Assembly: GCA_025617745.1 (NCBI GenBank)
Contig: CM046871.1
Coordinates: 35,994,722-36,058,721 of the forward strand
DNA: 64,000 nt
Origin: Heliocidaris erythrogramma
Lineage: Eukaryota; Echinodermata; Echinoidea; Camarodonta; Echinometridae
Direction of reading: 5' to 3'
The position numbers were made by a program, and so were the translations under genes. The notes beneath the pieces are model-generated. The model had not been told where the DNA came from and did not search any database. It saw only the letters and a program-made list of their open reading frames with translations. This document shows, one piece after another, positions 1-12,536 of the stretch (positions are counted from its first letter, which is position 1; every line of letters starts with the position of its first letter).

Positions 1-246
1 GGCTAGGATGAGGTCTTCCCTGCAAGCCATAGGGGTGGCACGGTCGACTCCGTAGAGTGGATGCGATGTCACAGGCAAAGATCAGCATGCAGGTGACCGG
101 TGGACGACCAGGAGGTTCAGCTCTCTTACCATAGAAGGACCAGTCTCGATCTGCGAGGGATGCAGATGTGTCTATGGGGGTGAACAGTTCAGCTTCTGGT
201 GGGCGACCACGAGAGGTGTCGATCTTCACTCTATAGGGACGGTGAC
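1..246 (-). CDS. Probable partial coding exon of an unidentified gene, running off the left edge
   Basis: Read on the minus strand, 246 to 1 is open for 81 codons with no stop after a two-base split codon. It contains the stretches HRPYRVKIDTSRGRPPEAEL and CMLIFACDIAS. It is preceded by a C/T-rich tract (three copies of a GCCCCTC-type unit) ending in CAG at 249-247, a good splice acceptor. The segment is GC-richer than its surroundings, as exons in this window are. I do not recognise the protein, and no start or stop lies inside the window. It could also be a chance open frame or part of an old transposon. Open frame and acceptor are seen; gene identity is unknown. Confidence 0.4.
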
Positions 247-592
247 CTGCGAGAGCGAGGGGCGAGGGGCGAGGGGCGATTGCATATAAACAATCATATA
301 ACATAACTTTGCCACAAGGTGGCGGTATAACACAATCCAATGTAGAGCATAATAAAGGAACTCTAATCCAATGGCGGTAGGTGACTGTAGGACCTAGGTC
401 TGTGCCAGCAATGGACAAATCCTTGTCCTTTGAGCTATCAAAATAATAGACTGACACCTTGATGGCCAATGTCCTTCTTTCAACAGTACTTTTCTCCCTT
501 TGAAACTCTCTTTATCTCCCCCCCCCCCCTCACCTCGCTTTGACTATTATTTCTTTAATTCTAAATTTCTTTCTAAAATCATGTTCACGTTA
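247..592. other. Unassigned spacer
   Basis: No gene seen. It holds the triplicated GAGGGGC tract at 256-278, which is the polypyrimidine tract of the minus-strand exon, and a poly-C run near 519-530. Confidence 0.5.
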
Positions 593-600
593 GAAGCAGG

Positions 601-791
601 CAAGGCCGTACGCGTACGCGGGGGGGGGGGGGGGGGGGGGGGGGGGAGGGGGGGGGGGGGTGGGGGGGGGGGCAGAAATTTCAAAATCATACTTTTTTTT
701 AAATCGGGTTTTAGACTTTTACCTGATCCAATAATTGAAATCGATCATCTTGCCCCCCCCCCCCCCGAAAAAATTTCTGCGTACGGCCTTG
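601..791. mobile_element. hAT-like MITE with poly-G/poly-C arms
   Basis: Perfect 13-bp terminal inverted repeats CAAGGCCGTACGC (601-613) and GCGTACGGCCTTG (779-791) are flanked by the same 8-bp duplication GAAGCAGG at 593-600 and 792-799. An 8-bp target duplication with C-A-start termini fits a non-autonomous hAT element. The left half holds a ~50-bp interrupted poly-G tract and the right half a poly-C run, so the arms can pair. No coding capacity. Confidence 0.8.
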
Positions 792-951
792 GAAGCAGGT
801 AATGAAAATTAAAAAAACATCTTGTTTTAGTATACCTTTCTGTAATTTGTGGAAGATTTTTGTCCCCCCCCCCTCTGTCTCTCTGTCTCTCTTTCTCTCT
901 CTCCAACCCCCCCCCCCCCCCCAGATTTTACTTCTTCTTCTTCTTCTTTCG

Positions 952-1862
952 TTAAAGGAGAATTAACCTCAAACAATAAAGACGATAGTGTTCAAAGGTG
1001 TTATTTATTCCTACTTGTTAGACTATATGGCTTCGCGTCAAAATATACGAGATCGATACGAATCAAGATTTTCTGAGCAAAATTTATCATCTGCTAGCAA
1101 TATGTATCGTCTGCTAGCAATACATGGGGGCTGCCATTTTTTTTATGTGTACAAGAAGATTTTCTTAATCCAAATGCCCAATTGCCTTTTTCAAAATTAA
1201 AAACCCATTTGAGATTTAAAATATAGAATAGATATGTCAATTTATTTTTAAACTGAAGATTTCCTTATATATTTCTGTTGAAAATCGATATTCGCTTAAT
1301 ATAAATCTATTTTCTAGATACTGTGACGCAATGGACGGAGCAAATTAATTCAAATTTTATGGATGCTTCTTCCCTGAGCATCTATAGCGGCAAACTATGC
1401 ATTCACCTGCTTTCGGATAATGGGACTTGAAAAGTCAGAATGCATGCTGCATATATTATGCTCTGCTCTGTTTGGCAAACCAAGAAAATAGATTTTTGTT
1501 AAGCAAAACCAGACAATTTAAAAGTATCATTATAAAGATTTAATTTTTATAAATCATGTAAACACCCACTTTATATTTTTCGTCACATATGGGATTTTAG
1601 GTAATGAAGAAAATCAATTTAGGTCTTGGATTCAAAGTATCTTCCTGACCGGAACATTTCTCAATGGTTCATGTACAAATCCAAATCAGCAAGAAAATGG
1701 CAGCCCCCATGCAAATGAGTAGTAGACGATACCGGGTGTTGGAATATCTTTATTATACCCTTTTCTGATATCTTATTGGAAAATGATTTAGGCCAATAAG
1801 TAGGAATATACTACACCTTTCAATATAAGTAAATTTGTACTCAGGGGTTAATTCTCCTTTAA
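952..1862 (+). mobile_element. TTAA-flanked MITE, family T1, copy 1
   Basis: The ends are TTAA-AGGAGAATTA and TAATTCTCCT-TTAA. The TTAA target duplication with AG-starting inverted repeats fits Kolobok-type elements better than piggyBac, whose ends start CCY. A second, internal inverted repeat (CATGGGGGCTGCCATTTT near 1122 and its complement near 1695) lies inside each end. Other copies are at 18153-19020 (opposite orientation), 45810-46718 and 61865-62773. Short open frames inside it have no resemblance to a transposase. Confidence 0.8.
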
Positions 1863-2095
1863 TGTTAATTGGCAATCAGTCATATTTGACTACTTTGTCG
1901 CCAATGACTCCCCCCCCCCCCCCCCCCTTCTCTCTATTATAAGGATATTATTTACATATACTTTCTATAATTTTATCTTTATTTGTTTTGGGGTTTTTTT
2001 TCTGCTAAAATATTTTTTCTCGCTAGATTTACATTGAAAACCCCGAAAAAACAACCGCTATCTTCAGCACAGTTCCAACGGCACTTGCCCTGCCC
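1863..2095. other. Unassigned spacer with a poly-C run
   Basis: Poly-C of about 17 near 1911-1927, then AT-rich sequence up to the target duplication of the satellite-bearing element. No gene seen. Confidence 0.5.
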
Positions 2096-5000
2096 TTTCC
2101 AAGAGGTTGAGGCTATGTTGGCGTGATTTGGGCACCCTCATTATTATTCATGAGCTCGGATTCCGCGCGCGCGCTCTCTTCCATAGAGATTGTACATGAT
2201 GCATCGAGGTGCGTGAGAATACCTACCAGGACTTCGAATATTGGTTAGACAGTTAGTTTGGCGCGATTCCAGGATTATTGGCGTAATTTTGGCATTTCTT
2301 TGTTTTTACAATTGAAATCACTTAAAAGAATGGAAATAAAGGTGTCATATTGTGAGATTCAATGTACAAAATGATATCCAACCCTTAAAATATCAATAAA
2401 TGTAAACAGATAGAACTTTTCCGACTTTTCATTTTCTTCTTGTTTCATATTTGACAAAGTACAGTAAGACTGGCGCGATTCCAGCATTATTGGCGTAATT
2501 TTGGCATTTCTTTGTTTTTACAATTGAAATCACCTAAAAGAATGGAAATAAAGGTGTCATATTGTGAGATAAAATGTACAAAATGATATCCAACCCTTAA
2601 AATATCAATAAATGTAAACAGATAGAACTTTTCCGACTTTTCATTTTCTTCTTGTTTCATATTTGACAAAGTACAGTAAGACTGGCGCGATTCCAGCATT
2701 ATTGGCGTAATTTTGGCATTTCTTTGTTTTTACAATTGAAATCACCTAAAAGAATGGAAATAAAGGTGTCATATTGTGAGATTTAATGTACAAAATGATA
2801 TCCAACCCTTAAAATATCAATAAATGTAAACAGATAGAACTTTTCCGACTTTTCATTTTCTTCTTGTTTCATATTTGACAAAGTACAGTAAGACTGGCGC
2901 GATTCCAGCATTATTGGCGTAATTTTGGCATTTCTTTGTTTTTACAATTGAAATCACCTAAAAGAATGGAAATAAAGGTGTCATATTGTGAGATTTAATG
3001 TACAAAATGATATCCAACCCATAAGATATCAATAAATGTAAACGAATATAGAACTTTTCCGACTTTTCATTCTGTTATTGTTTCATATTTGACAAAGTAC
3101 AGTAAGACTGGCGCGATTCCAGCATTATTGGCGTAATTTTGGCATTTCTTTGTTTTTACAATTGAAATCACCTAAAAGAATGGAAATAAAGGTGTCATAT
3201 TGTGAGATTCAATGTACAAAATGATATCCAACCCATAAGATATCGATAAATGTTTAAAAAAAAAAATCCGACTTTTCATTTTCTTCTTGTTTCATATTTG
3301 ACAAAGTACATTAAGACTGGCGGGATTCCAGCATTATTGGCGTAATTTTGGCATTTCTTTGTTTTTACAATTGAAATCACCTAAAAGAATGGAAATAAAG
3401 GTGTCATATTGTGAGATTCAATGTACAAAATGATATCCAACCCATAAGATATCGATAAATGTTTTTAAAAAAATAAAATCCGACTTTTCATTTTCTTCTT
3501 GTTTCATATTTGACAAAGTACAGTGAGACTTGCGCGATTCCAGCATTATTGGCGTAATTTTGGCATTTCTTTGTTTTTACAATTGAAATCACCTAAAAGA
3601 ATGGAAATAAAGGTGTCATATTGTGAGATTTAATGTACAAAATGATATCCAACCCATAAGATATCAATAAATGTAAACGAATAGAACTTTTCCGACTTTT
3701 CATTTTCTTCTTGTTTCATATTTGACAAAGTACAGTAAGACTGGCGCGATTCCAGCATTATTGGCGTAATTTTGGCATTTCTTTGTTTTTACAATTGAAA
3801 TCACCTAAAAGAATGGAAATAAAGGTGTCATATTGTGAGATTCAATGTACAAAATGATATCCAACCCATAAGATATCGATAAATGTTTTAAAAAAAATAA
3901 AATCCGACTTTTCATTTTCTTCTTGTTTCATATTTGACAAAGTACAGTAAGACTGGCGCGATTCCAGCATTATTGGCGTAATTTTGGCATTTCTTTGTTT
4001 TTACAATTGAAATCACCTAAAAGAATGGAAATAAAGGTGTCATATTGTGAGATTTAATGTACAAAATGATATCCAACCCATAAGATATCAATAAATGTAA
4101 ACGAATAGAACTTTTCCGACTTTTCATTTTGTTATTGTTTCATATTTGACAAAGTACAGTAAGACTGGCGCGATTCCAGCATTATTGGCGTAATTTTGGC
4201 ATTTCTTTGTTTTTACAATTGAAATCACCTAAAAGAATGGAAATAAAGGTGTCATATTGTGAGATTCAATGTACAAAATGATATCCAACCCATAAGATAT
4301 CGATAAATGTTAAAAAAAAAAAAAAATCCGACTTTTCATTTTCTTCTTGTTTCATATTTGACAAAGTACAGTGAGACTGGCGCGATTCCAGCATTATTGG
4401 CGTAATTTTGGCATTTCTTTGTTTTTACAATTGAAATCACCTAAAAGAATGGAAATAAAGGTGTCATATTGTGAGATTCAATGTACAAAATGATATCCAA
4501 CCCATAAGATATCAATAAATGTAAACGAATAGAACTTTTCCGACTTTTCATTTTCTTCTTGTTTCATATTTGACAAAGTACAGTAAGACTGGCGCGATTC
4601 CAGCATTATTGGCGTAATTTTGGCATTTCTTTGTTTTTACAATTGAAATCACCTAAAAGAATGGAAATAAAGGTGTCATATTGTGAGATTCAATGTACAA
4701 AATGATATCCAACCCATAAGATATCGATAAATGTTTTTAAAAAAATAAAATCCGACTTTTCATTTTCTTCTTGTTTCATATTTGACAAAGTACAGTAAGA
4801 CTGGCGCGATTCCAGCATTATTGGCGTAATTTTGGCATTTCTTTGTTTTTACAATTGAAATCACCTAAAAGAATAGAAATAAAGGTGTCATATTGTGAGA
4901 TTTAATGTACAAAATGATATCCAACCCATAAGATATCAATAAATGTAAACGAATAGAACTTTTCCGACTTTTCATTTTGTTATTGTTTCATATTTGACAA

Positions 5001-8000
5001 AGTACAGTAAGACTGGCGCGATTCCAGCATTATTGGCGTAATTTTGGCATTTCTTTGTTTTTACAATTGAAATCACCTAAAAGAATGGAAATAAAGGTGT
5101 CATATTGTGAGATTCAATGTACAAAATGATATCCAACCCATAAGATATCGATAAATGTTAAAAAAAAAAATCCGACTTTTCATTTTCTTCTTGTTTCATA
5201 TTTGACAAAGTACATTAAGACTGGCGGGATTCCAGCATTATTGGCGTAATTTTGGCATTTCTTTGTTTTTACAATTGAAATCACCTAAAAGAATGGAAAT
5301 AAAGGTGTCATATTGTGAGATTCAATGTACAAAATGATATCCAACCCATAAGATATCGATAAATGTTTTTAAAAAAATAAAATCCGACTTTTCATTTTCT
5401 TCTTGTTTCATATTTGACAAAGTACAGTGAGACTGGCGCGATTCCAGCATTATTGGCGTAATTTTGGCATTTCTTTGTTTTTACAATTGAAATCACCTAA
5501 AAGAATGGAAATAAAGGTGTCATATTGTGAGATTTAATGTACAAAATGATATCCAACCCATAAGATATCAATAAATGTAAACGAATAGAACTTTTCCGAC
5601 TTTTCATTTTCTTCTTGTTTCATATTTGACAAAGTACAGTAAGACTGGCGCGATTCCAGCATTATTGGCGTAATTTTGGCATTTCTTTGTTTTTACAATT
5701 GAAATCACCTAAAAGAATGGAAATAAAGGTGTCATATTGTGAGATTCAATGTACAAAATGATATCCAACCCATAAGATATCGATAAATGTTTTAAAAAAA
5801 ATAAAATCCGACTTTTCATTTTCTTCTTGTTTCATATTTGACAAAGTACAGTAAGACTGGCGCGATTCCAGCATTATTGGCGTAATTTTGGCATTTCTTT
5901 GTTTTTACAATTGAAATCACCTAAAAGAATGGAAATAAAGGTGTCATATTGTGAGATTTAATGTACAAAATGATATCCAACCCATAAGATATCGATAAAT
6001 GTTTTTTAAAAAAAAAATCCGACTTTTCATTTTCTTCTTGTTTCATATTTGACAAAGTACAGTGAGACTGGCGCGATTCCAGCATTATTGGCGTAATTTT
6101 GGCATTTCTTTGTTTTTACAATTGGAATCACCTAAAAGAATGGAAATAAAGGTGTCATATTGTGAGATTTAATGTACAAAATGATATCCAACCCATAAGA
6201 TATCAATAAATGTAAACGAATAGAACTTTTCCGACTTTTCATTTTCTTCTTGTTTCATATTTGACAAAGTACAGTAAGACTGGCGCGATTCCAGCATTAT
6301 TGGCGTAATTTTGGCATTTCTTTGTTTTTACAATTGAAATCACCTAAAAGAATGGAAATAAAGGTGTCATATTGTGAGATTCAATGTACAAAATGATATC
6401 CAACCCATAAGATATCGATAAATGTTTAAAAAAAAATAAAATCCGACTTTTCATTTTCTTCTTGTTTCATATTTGACAAAGTACAGTGAGACTGGCGGGA
6501 TTCCAGCATTATTGGCGTAATTTTGGCATTTCTTTTTTTTTACAATTGAAATCACCTAAAAGAATGGAAATAAAGGTGTCATATTGTGAGATTCAATGTA
6601 CAAAATGATATCCAACCCATAAGATATCGATAAATGTTTAAAAAAAAATAAAATCCGACTTTTCATTTTCTTCTTGTTTCATATTTGACAAAGTACAGTG
6701 AGACTGGCGCGATTCCAGCATTATTGGCGTAATTTTGGCATTTCTTTGTTTTTACAATTGAAATCACCTAAAAGAATGGAAATAAAGGTGTCATATTGTG
6801 AGATAAAATGTACAAAATGATATCCAACCCTTAAAATATCAATAAATGTAAACAGATAGAACTTTTCCGACTTTTCATTTTGTTATTGTTTCATATTTGA
6901 CAAAGTACAGTAAGACTGGCGCGATTCCAGCATTATTGGCGTAATTTTGGCATTTCTTTGTTTTTACAATTGAAATCACCTAAAAGAATGGAAATAAAGG
7001 TGTCATATTGTGAGATTTAATGTACAAAATGATATCCAACCCATAAGATATCGATAAATGTTTTTTTAAAAAAAAAATTCCGACTTTTCATTTTCTTCTT
7101 GTTTCATATTTGACAAAGTACAGTGAGACTGGCGCGATTCCAGCATTATTGGCGTAATTTTGGCATTTCTTTGTTTTTACAATTGGAATCACCTAAAAGA
7201 ATGGAAATAAAGGTGTCATATTGTGAGATTTAATGTACAAAATGATATCCAACCCATAAGATATCAATAAATGTAAACGAATAGAACTTTTCCGACTTTT
7301 CATTTTGTTATTGTTTCATATTTGACAAAGTACAGTAAGACTGGCGCGATTCCAGCATTATTGGCGTAATTTTGGCATTTCTTTGTTTTTACAATTGAAA
7401 TCACCTAAAAGAATGGAAATAAAGGTGTCATATTGTGAGATTCAATGTACAAAATGATATCCAACCCATAAGATATCGATAAATGTTTAAAAAAAAATAA
7501 AATCCGACCTTTCATTTTCTTCTTGTTTCATTTTGACAAAGTACATTAAGACTGGCGGGATTCCAGCATTATTGGCGTAATTTTGGCATTTCTTTTTTTT
7601 TACAATTGAAATCACCTAAAAGAATGGAAATAAAGGTGTCATATTGTGAGATTCAATGTACAAAATGATATCCAACCCATAAGATATCGATAAATGTTTT
7701 TAAAAAAATAAAATCCGACTTTTCATTTTCTTCTTGTTTTTCATATTTGACAAAGTACAGTGAGACTGGCGCGATTCCAGCATTATTGGCGTAATTTTGG
7801 CATTTCTTTGTTTTTACAATTGAAATCACCTAAAAGAATGGAAATAAAGGTGTCATATTGTGAGATAAAATGTACAAAATGATATCCAACCCTTAAAATA
7901 TCAATAAATGTAAACAGATAGAACTTTTCCGACTTTTCATTTTGTTATTGTTTCATATTTGACAAAGTACAGTAAGACTGGCGCGATTCCAGCATTATTG

Positions 8001-8551
8001 GTGTAATTTTGGCATTTCTTTGTTTTTACAATTGAAATCACCTAAAAGAATGGAAATAAAGGTGTCATATTGTGAGATTCAATGTACAAAATGATATCCA
8101 ACCCATAAGATATCAATAAATGTAAACGAATAGAACTTTTCCGACTTTTCATTTTGTTATTGTTTGAAATTTGGCAAAGTACAGTAAGACTGGCGCGATT
8201 CCAGCATTATTGGCGTAATTTTGGCATTTCTTTGTTTTTACAATTGAAATCACCTAAAAGAATGGAAATAAAGGTGTCATATTGTGAGATTCAATGTACA
8301 AAATGATATCCAACCCATAAGATATCAATAAATGTAAACAGATAGAACTTTTCCGACTTTTCATTTTGTTATTGTTTCATATTTGACAAAGTACAGTAAG
8401 ACCGGCGCGATTCCAGCATTATTGGCGTAATTTTGGCATTTCAGAGCGAGCGCGATTAAATTAGCGCGGCGCGCCCGTACTTATGAATATTCATAATTGC
8501 TCGTTCAATAGCTGCCCAAATGACGCCAACATAGCCTCAACCTTTCCAAGA
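2096..8551. mobile_element. Mutator-like non-autonomous element packed with satellite repeats
   Basis: 30-bp terminal inverted repeats lie at 2105-2134 and 8513-8542 (GGTTGAGGCTATGTTGGCGT and its complement) with one mismatch. They are flanked by an identical 9-bp direct repeat TTTCCAAGA at 2096-2104 and 8543-8551. A 9-bp duplication is typical of Mutator-like (MULE) transposons; because of flanking symmetry the boundary could shift by a few bases (7 to 13 bp). Nearly the whole interior is a tandem satellite, with no transposase. The superfamily is inferred from duplication length alone. Confidence 0.75.
2262..8442. repeat. Satellite array, ~212-bp unit, about 29-30 copies
   Basis: The phrase GCGTAATTTTGGCATTTC recurs at 2281, 2493, 2705, 2917, 3131, 3340 and onwards to about 8428, a spacing of 208-214 bp. 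Units are well conserved except for one linker. In type A it reads ATATCAATAAATGTAAACGA, in type B ATATCGATAAATG followed by an A-rich run, and in type P TTAAAATATC with AAACAGATAG. A subset ends TTGTTATTG instead of TTCTTCTTG. The GGCGTAATTTTGGCA core resembles the inner part of the host element's terminal repeat (GGCGTGATTTGGGCA), so the monomer may derive from it. Confidence 0.95.
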
Positions 8552-8939
8552 GGCAATCTTACCGGGTCGGCGCAGTACGTTGCGCCAATTTTTCGGTCGA
8601 GCCTAGGTAACTCAAGTATGGGCGAGGGGGCGCTCGTGTACCTGTGCGTATAGATGGGTTTGTACATATTTAAATGTATTTTACAAGTTTTACAATATTT
8701 TATCAACAAGGCGAAAACACTTGTGGGCTTGGTTAGTAAACAACATGTGCATCTTATAGCTATAAATAAATCTTTCTCTAATATTCTTCTATAAGATAAA
8801 CCTATATACTTACATACGTATTCATACATAGGAATATAAAAATTTAATCAATTTTTTAAAATTAAATTCACACAAAATATTTTTAAACATACCTACTGCA
8901 CATACCTACACACATACACATACAATAATGGTAGATTAC
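8552..8939. other. Spacer between satellite element and LINE, probably LINE 3' region
   Basis: AT-rich sequence downstream of the stop of the minus-strand LINE, so possibly its 3' untranslated region. No gene seen. A minus open frame crossing 8491-8829 is partly transposon terminus and is not credible as a gene. Confidence 0.4.
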
Positions 8940-11237
8940 CTATTCTTTACTGAAACGTATAGCTTTTTGTATTCCTGGGTCTCTTTTTTTTAAATACTCC
9001 ATAATTTGCCCTGATTGAGATTCATTTAATTCTGATAGAAGCATTGCTCTCTCTATAATATATTTCGGACATACTATAAGGAAATGTCTGACTGTTTCTA
9101 CCTCAGGGCATCTGTCACAAAAACTGTTGGATGAATACCCAATCTTAAAAGATCTTGATTAAGACCGATAACTCCTACGCGGAGACGATGGAGTGTACTA
9201 GTTTCTTGTCTTCCCAGATTACATATATATGGGGATGTCACGATGGCTGTAATTCTTTCAAGGCTGAGTTTGTTTGATTCCATCTTTCTTGCCAAAGTAT
9301 CTTGGAACTTTGTAATATTACATGTAGTTGCTTAATTTCTGATAATGTTAATTTATTATGTATTTCTATTCTATTTGATGAAGTTGCTTTTGCACAGGAG
9401 TCTGCTATTTCATTTCCTAATATTCCACAGTATCCTGGGATCCATTCAAAATATATGTCAATTCCTTTATATTTAAGCCTAGTATATAGTTAGAATTTCT
9501 GTAATAATGGGTTCGTCATTTTGTTGATGTAAGGATAAAAGTGCACTTAGTGAGTCACTGAATATGACAACACCTGTGTATATGTTTATATCTATACCCA
9601 TTCCAGTGCAAGAACAATCGCTGCCAATTCTGCCCTATATAAGAAGAGGTAAAGTTAGATAATCTTTTTCCTTGGTATATCGAGAAATACGGTACATAAA
9701 AAGCAGCTGAACTGATCCCCTTTTCGGGTACTTTGGATCCATCAGTGTATATGTGAAGTTGGTTTGACCACTTTGTGTTTATCAATTCTAAACTATATTG
9801 TTGTAATTGAATTGGGTGATCTGATTTCTTTATTTGTGAGCTTAATTCGGTAAATATTATTGGTGGGCAGAATAACCATGGGGTAAAAGCTGGAGGACTT
9901 ATCTTTTCCATACTTTCTTTCCCTATCTTGCACTGGAGCCTATATCCGAAAGGTTTACTTACATTCTTACCTTTAAGATATTCAAATTGCCAGCATGGTT
10001 CAATATGTTTTATCAATGGATGATGGGTGTGTCTTTCAATGTTTTGTCTATAATTGCTTGACTCTGTCTTCTTAAATCTAGTGGGAGTTCTCCCATTTCC
10101 ACCTGCACTGAAGCTAGTGATGTTAAAGGCAGACCACCAGCGCATATCTTAAGTGCTTGATATTGCACTGAGTCTAGCATCTTCTTTGTAGTTTCAGCTG
10201 CACTATCATATGCTTGACATCCATAATCAATTAGGAGGGATCTTATGATTGCCCTGTATACAATTAATAAGGATTTTGACGAACTTCCCCATTTTGCTCC
10301 TGTCAAACTTCGTAGTATATTTAATTTTCGTTTACTTCTTGTAACTACATTTTCTATATGGGGATGCCAGGTCAGTTTCCTATCCAATATCATTCCTAAG
10401 AAACGGTGGGTGTTTTTATATGTCAATATACTTCCTTCCAACTTTATTACAGGTGGGGAGACATTTGTACTTTTAGTAAATAATATTGGTGCGGTTTTCT
10501 CGATGGAAAGCTTAAAACCCACTCTTTAAACCAGGAAGATAATATGTCTAAGTATGTTTGTATTTTCATCCCAATATTGTCAACATTTTTACCTGATGTC
10601 CATATTGCACAGTCATCGGCATACATAGATATTATTACTTCTGGGTCCGTTGGGGTATCTCTCATCATTATATTATATAAGAGGGGGCTCAGAACACTCC
10701 CTTGTGGGAGTCCGTTATGCAAAAGTTTCGGATTCTATGTTTGCAATTCTAACCTGGAAAGTACGTTCCGTTAAAAAAATTTCTCAATAATTTAACATAT
10801 TCCCTTGTATACAACATGAAGTGATTAAGTTTAAATAACAATCCTTCAATCCAAAGGCTGTCATAAGCCTTTTCGACATCCAAGAAAACTGCTAGTGTGT
10901 GTTCACTGCAGCTAATAGTTTTTTGAATGTCATTTTCTAGTAAGACGATATAATCAGTAGTACTACGCCGTTTTCTAAACCCACTAAGGAAGTTAGGCAA
11001 TAAACTATTCTTTTGTATACCATATTGTAATGTTTCTTTTATCATACGCTCAATAACTTTGGCAAAACATGATGTGAGTGATATTGGTCTGTAAGAAGAG
11101 ACAATTTTTGGATCCTTACCAGGTTTTAAGTTTAAGATTGGCACCAATATAGAGTGTTTTAGAGGGCGTGGGATATTTCCCGTTTCCCATATCTTATTAA
11201 TGATATCTAACATAATTTCTTTTGTAGCCTTTGGCAT
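8940..11237 (-). pseudogene. 5'-truncated, frameshifted LINE: reverse transcriptase, RNase H, C-terminal Cys/His motif
   Basis: Read from 11237 down, the frames give reverse transcriptase motifs SYRPISLTSC, FLDVEKAYDSLW (catalytic FxD), GLPQGSVLSPLLYNI and MYADDCAIW (catalytic YADD), then FLGMILDRKLTW. After a frame change there is an RNase H start, LHIYTDGSKVPEKG. After another comes HRLRVGVIGLNQDLLRLGI, and then a CPEVETVRHFLIVCPKYI motif ending in a stop at 8942-8940. This domain order (RT, RNase H, C-terminal Cys/His) is that of I-group non-LTR retrotransposons. At least three frame changes (near 10450-10520, 10013-10145 and 9300-9560) and the missing endonuclease show it is dead and 5'-truncated near 11240. 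Confidence 0.88.
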
Positions 11238-12527
11238 ACGAATTCTGCTCCAACTGACGCTTTAAAGCTACCATACCATAGCTTGCACCAAAAATCCCGT
11301 AGAGATCAGTGCAGTGGAGATATATCGATAGGCCACAAGGCCAACCCGGTACCCGAGCACTACCGCACGACTGCCGTACCATAGCTGCAGCCTAGCCCGG
11401 CCGTCCCCGACATCGATACCGTCCGCTAGATGCCCCATATTTCTGCGCAGCCTACACTAGACCTAGACAGTCGATATCTAACTTAGTCAAGATCAAGGCT
11501 CGAGGTCGAACTCCAACCGACCGTACCCGGCCGTCCACCCCCGGCCCCCATGTTTTGTTATTGGGATCTGCTCTTCTTTATTATTCAGAGGTACTGAATC
11601 GTATCATACAGTTGCAGCTCGCCGCTTGTTCCGTAGTTGTAAAAAGGGCTCCTCTCATCATGCTCATTGATTGTTATTGTAAATCGAGGGCAGCCATCAG
11701 AGGCCAAGATCAAGGTGCATCCATGAAGAAGTCATTTCAGTCGATTGTGCAACGCCAAAGGCAAACCAATAATTAAGGGAAGGTCTCGGCGAGGTTAAGT
11801 TGTATCGACACGGACACGGTCGGTGAATTAAAATTGAATCAGGAATTGAGGGAAGGATCTAGGCCTAGGCTACTGTAGGCCTAGTGTAAGTATCTCTGAG
11901 TCTCGAATCTAAGACTCTAAGACTAAGAGTATTATTAAAAGACTCCGTAAGACCAGTCACCAAGCATGCCAAGACTGCTGAGGAGAAGTAAGAGAATAAG
12001 ATCAAGATATTCAGAGACAGAGAATGAGAGATCAGAGATTTTCTGCTTAGAAATTAAACTTACTTTAATAGTCTTACTCTTAGGCCTAGACAGCTGAAAA
12101 CCGTCTGTTCGGAGGAGTCTTTATTCTTTAAGTTAACATTTTTTTAATTTTTTACCTTCTCTCCTATGTAAGGAGGTGTAGTGAAGCAAGACGTAGTCCA
12201 GCGGAACACCCGACGAACAGAGACTGAAGCTTTCAATATATCTATCTTAGGCCTTGCATTGAACTGGGTTTGGCGTTTTACAAATACTGCCTGGTAATAG
12301 GCCCTAATTAATTGACATTGTTAGATGTGTCTTACTCTTAATAATAGCCTTATTATTATTTTAGAGAATCATTGTTTATCATATCTTCATATCATATCAT
12401 TCATAATCTAGGCCTACTGTAGATTAGTTAGCATATAATTAAAGATCACCTGATTTAGTGATTATAGATCTATAATTAAAGGTTAGGCCTATCTAATTTA
12501 CTAAGTTGTCTAACTCAAGACTTTCTA
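11238..12527. other. Spacer without recognised gene; TAGGCCTA-rich
   Basis: 11240-11550 is GC-richer and unlike the LINE, but no reading frame is convincing. 11850-12500 carries several copies of the palindromic motif TAGGCCTA. No terminal inverted repeat or gene recognised. Confidence 0.4.
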
Positions 12528-12536
12528 CAATAGGTC

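Noticed and set aside
988-1200. 70-codon frame MFKGVIYSYLLDYMASRQ, also at 45845 and 61900
   Set aside because: Lies inside the T1 MITE and is kept only as part of the repeat; the copy at 18153-19020 is altered.
2487-2699. 70-codon open frame in the satellite
   Set aside because: Spans one repeat unit and is not preserved in the other units.
2262-8442. CRISPR array
   Set aside because: The regular repeats are ~212 bp with no unique spacers, in a eukaryotic genome; this is a satellite.
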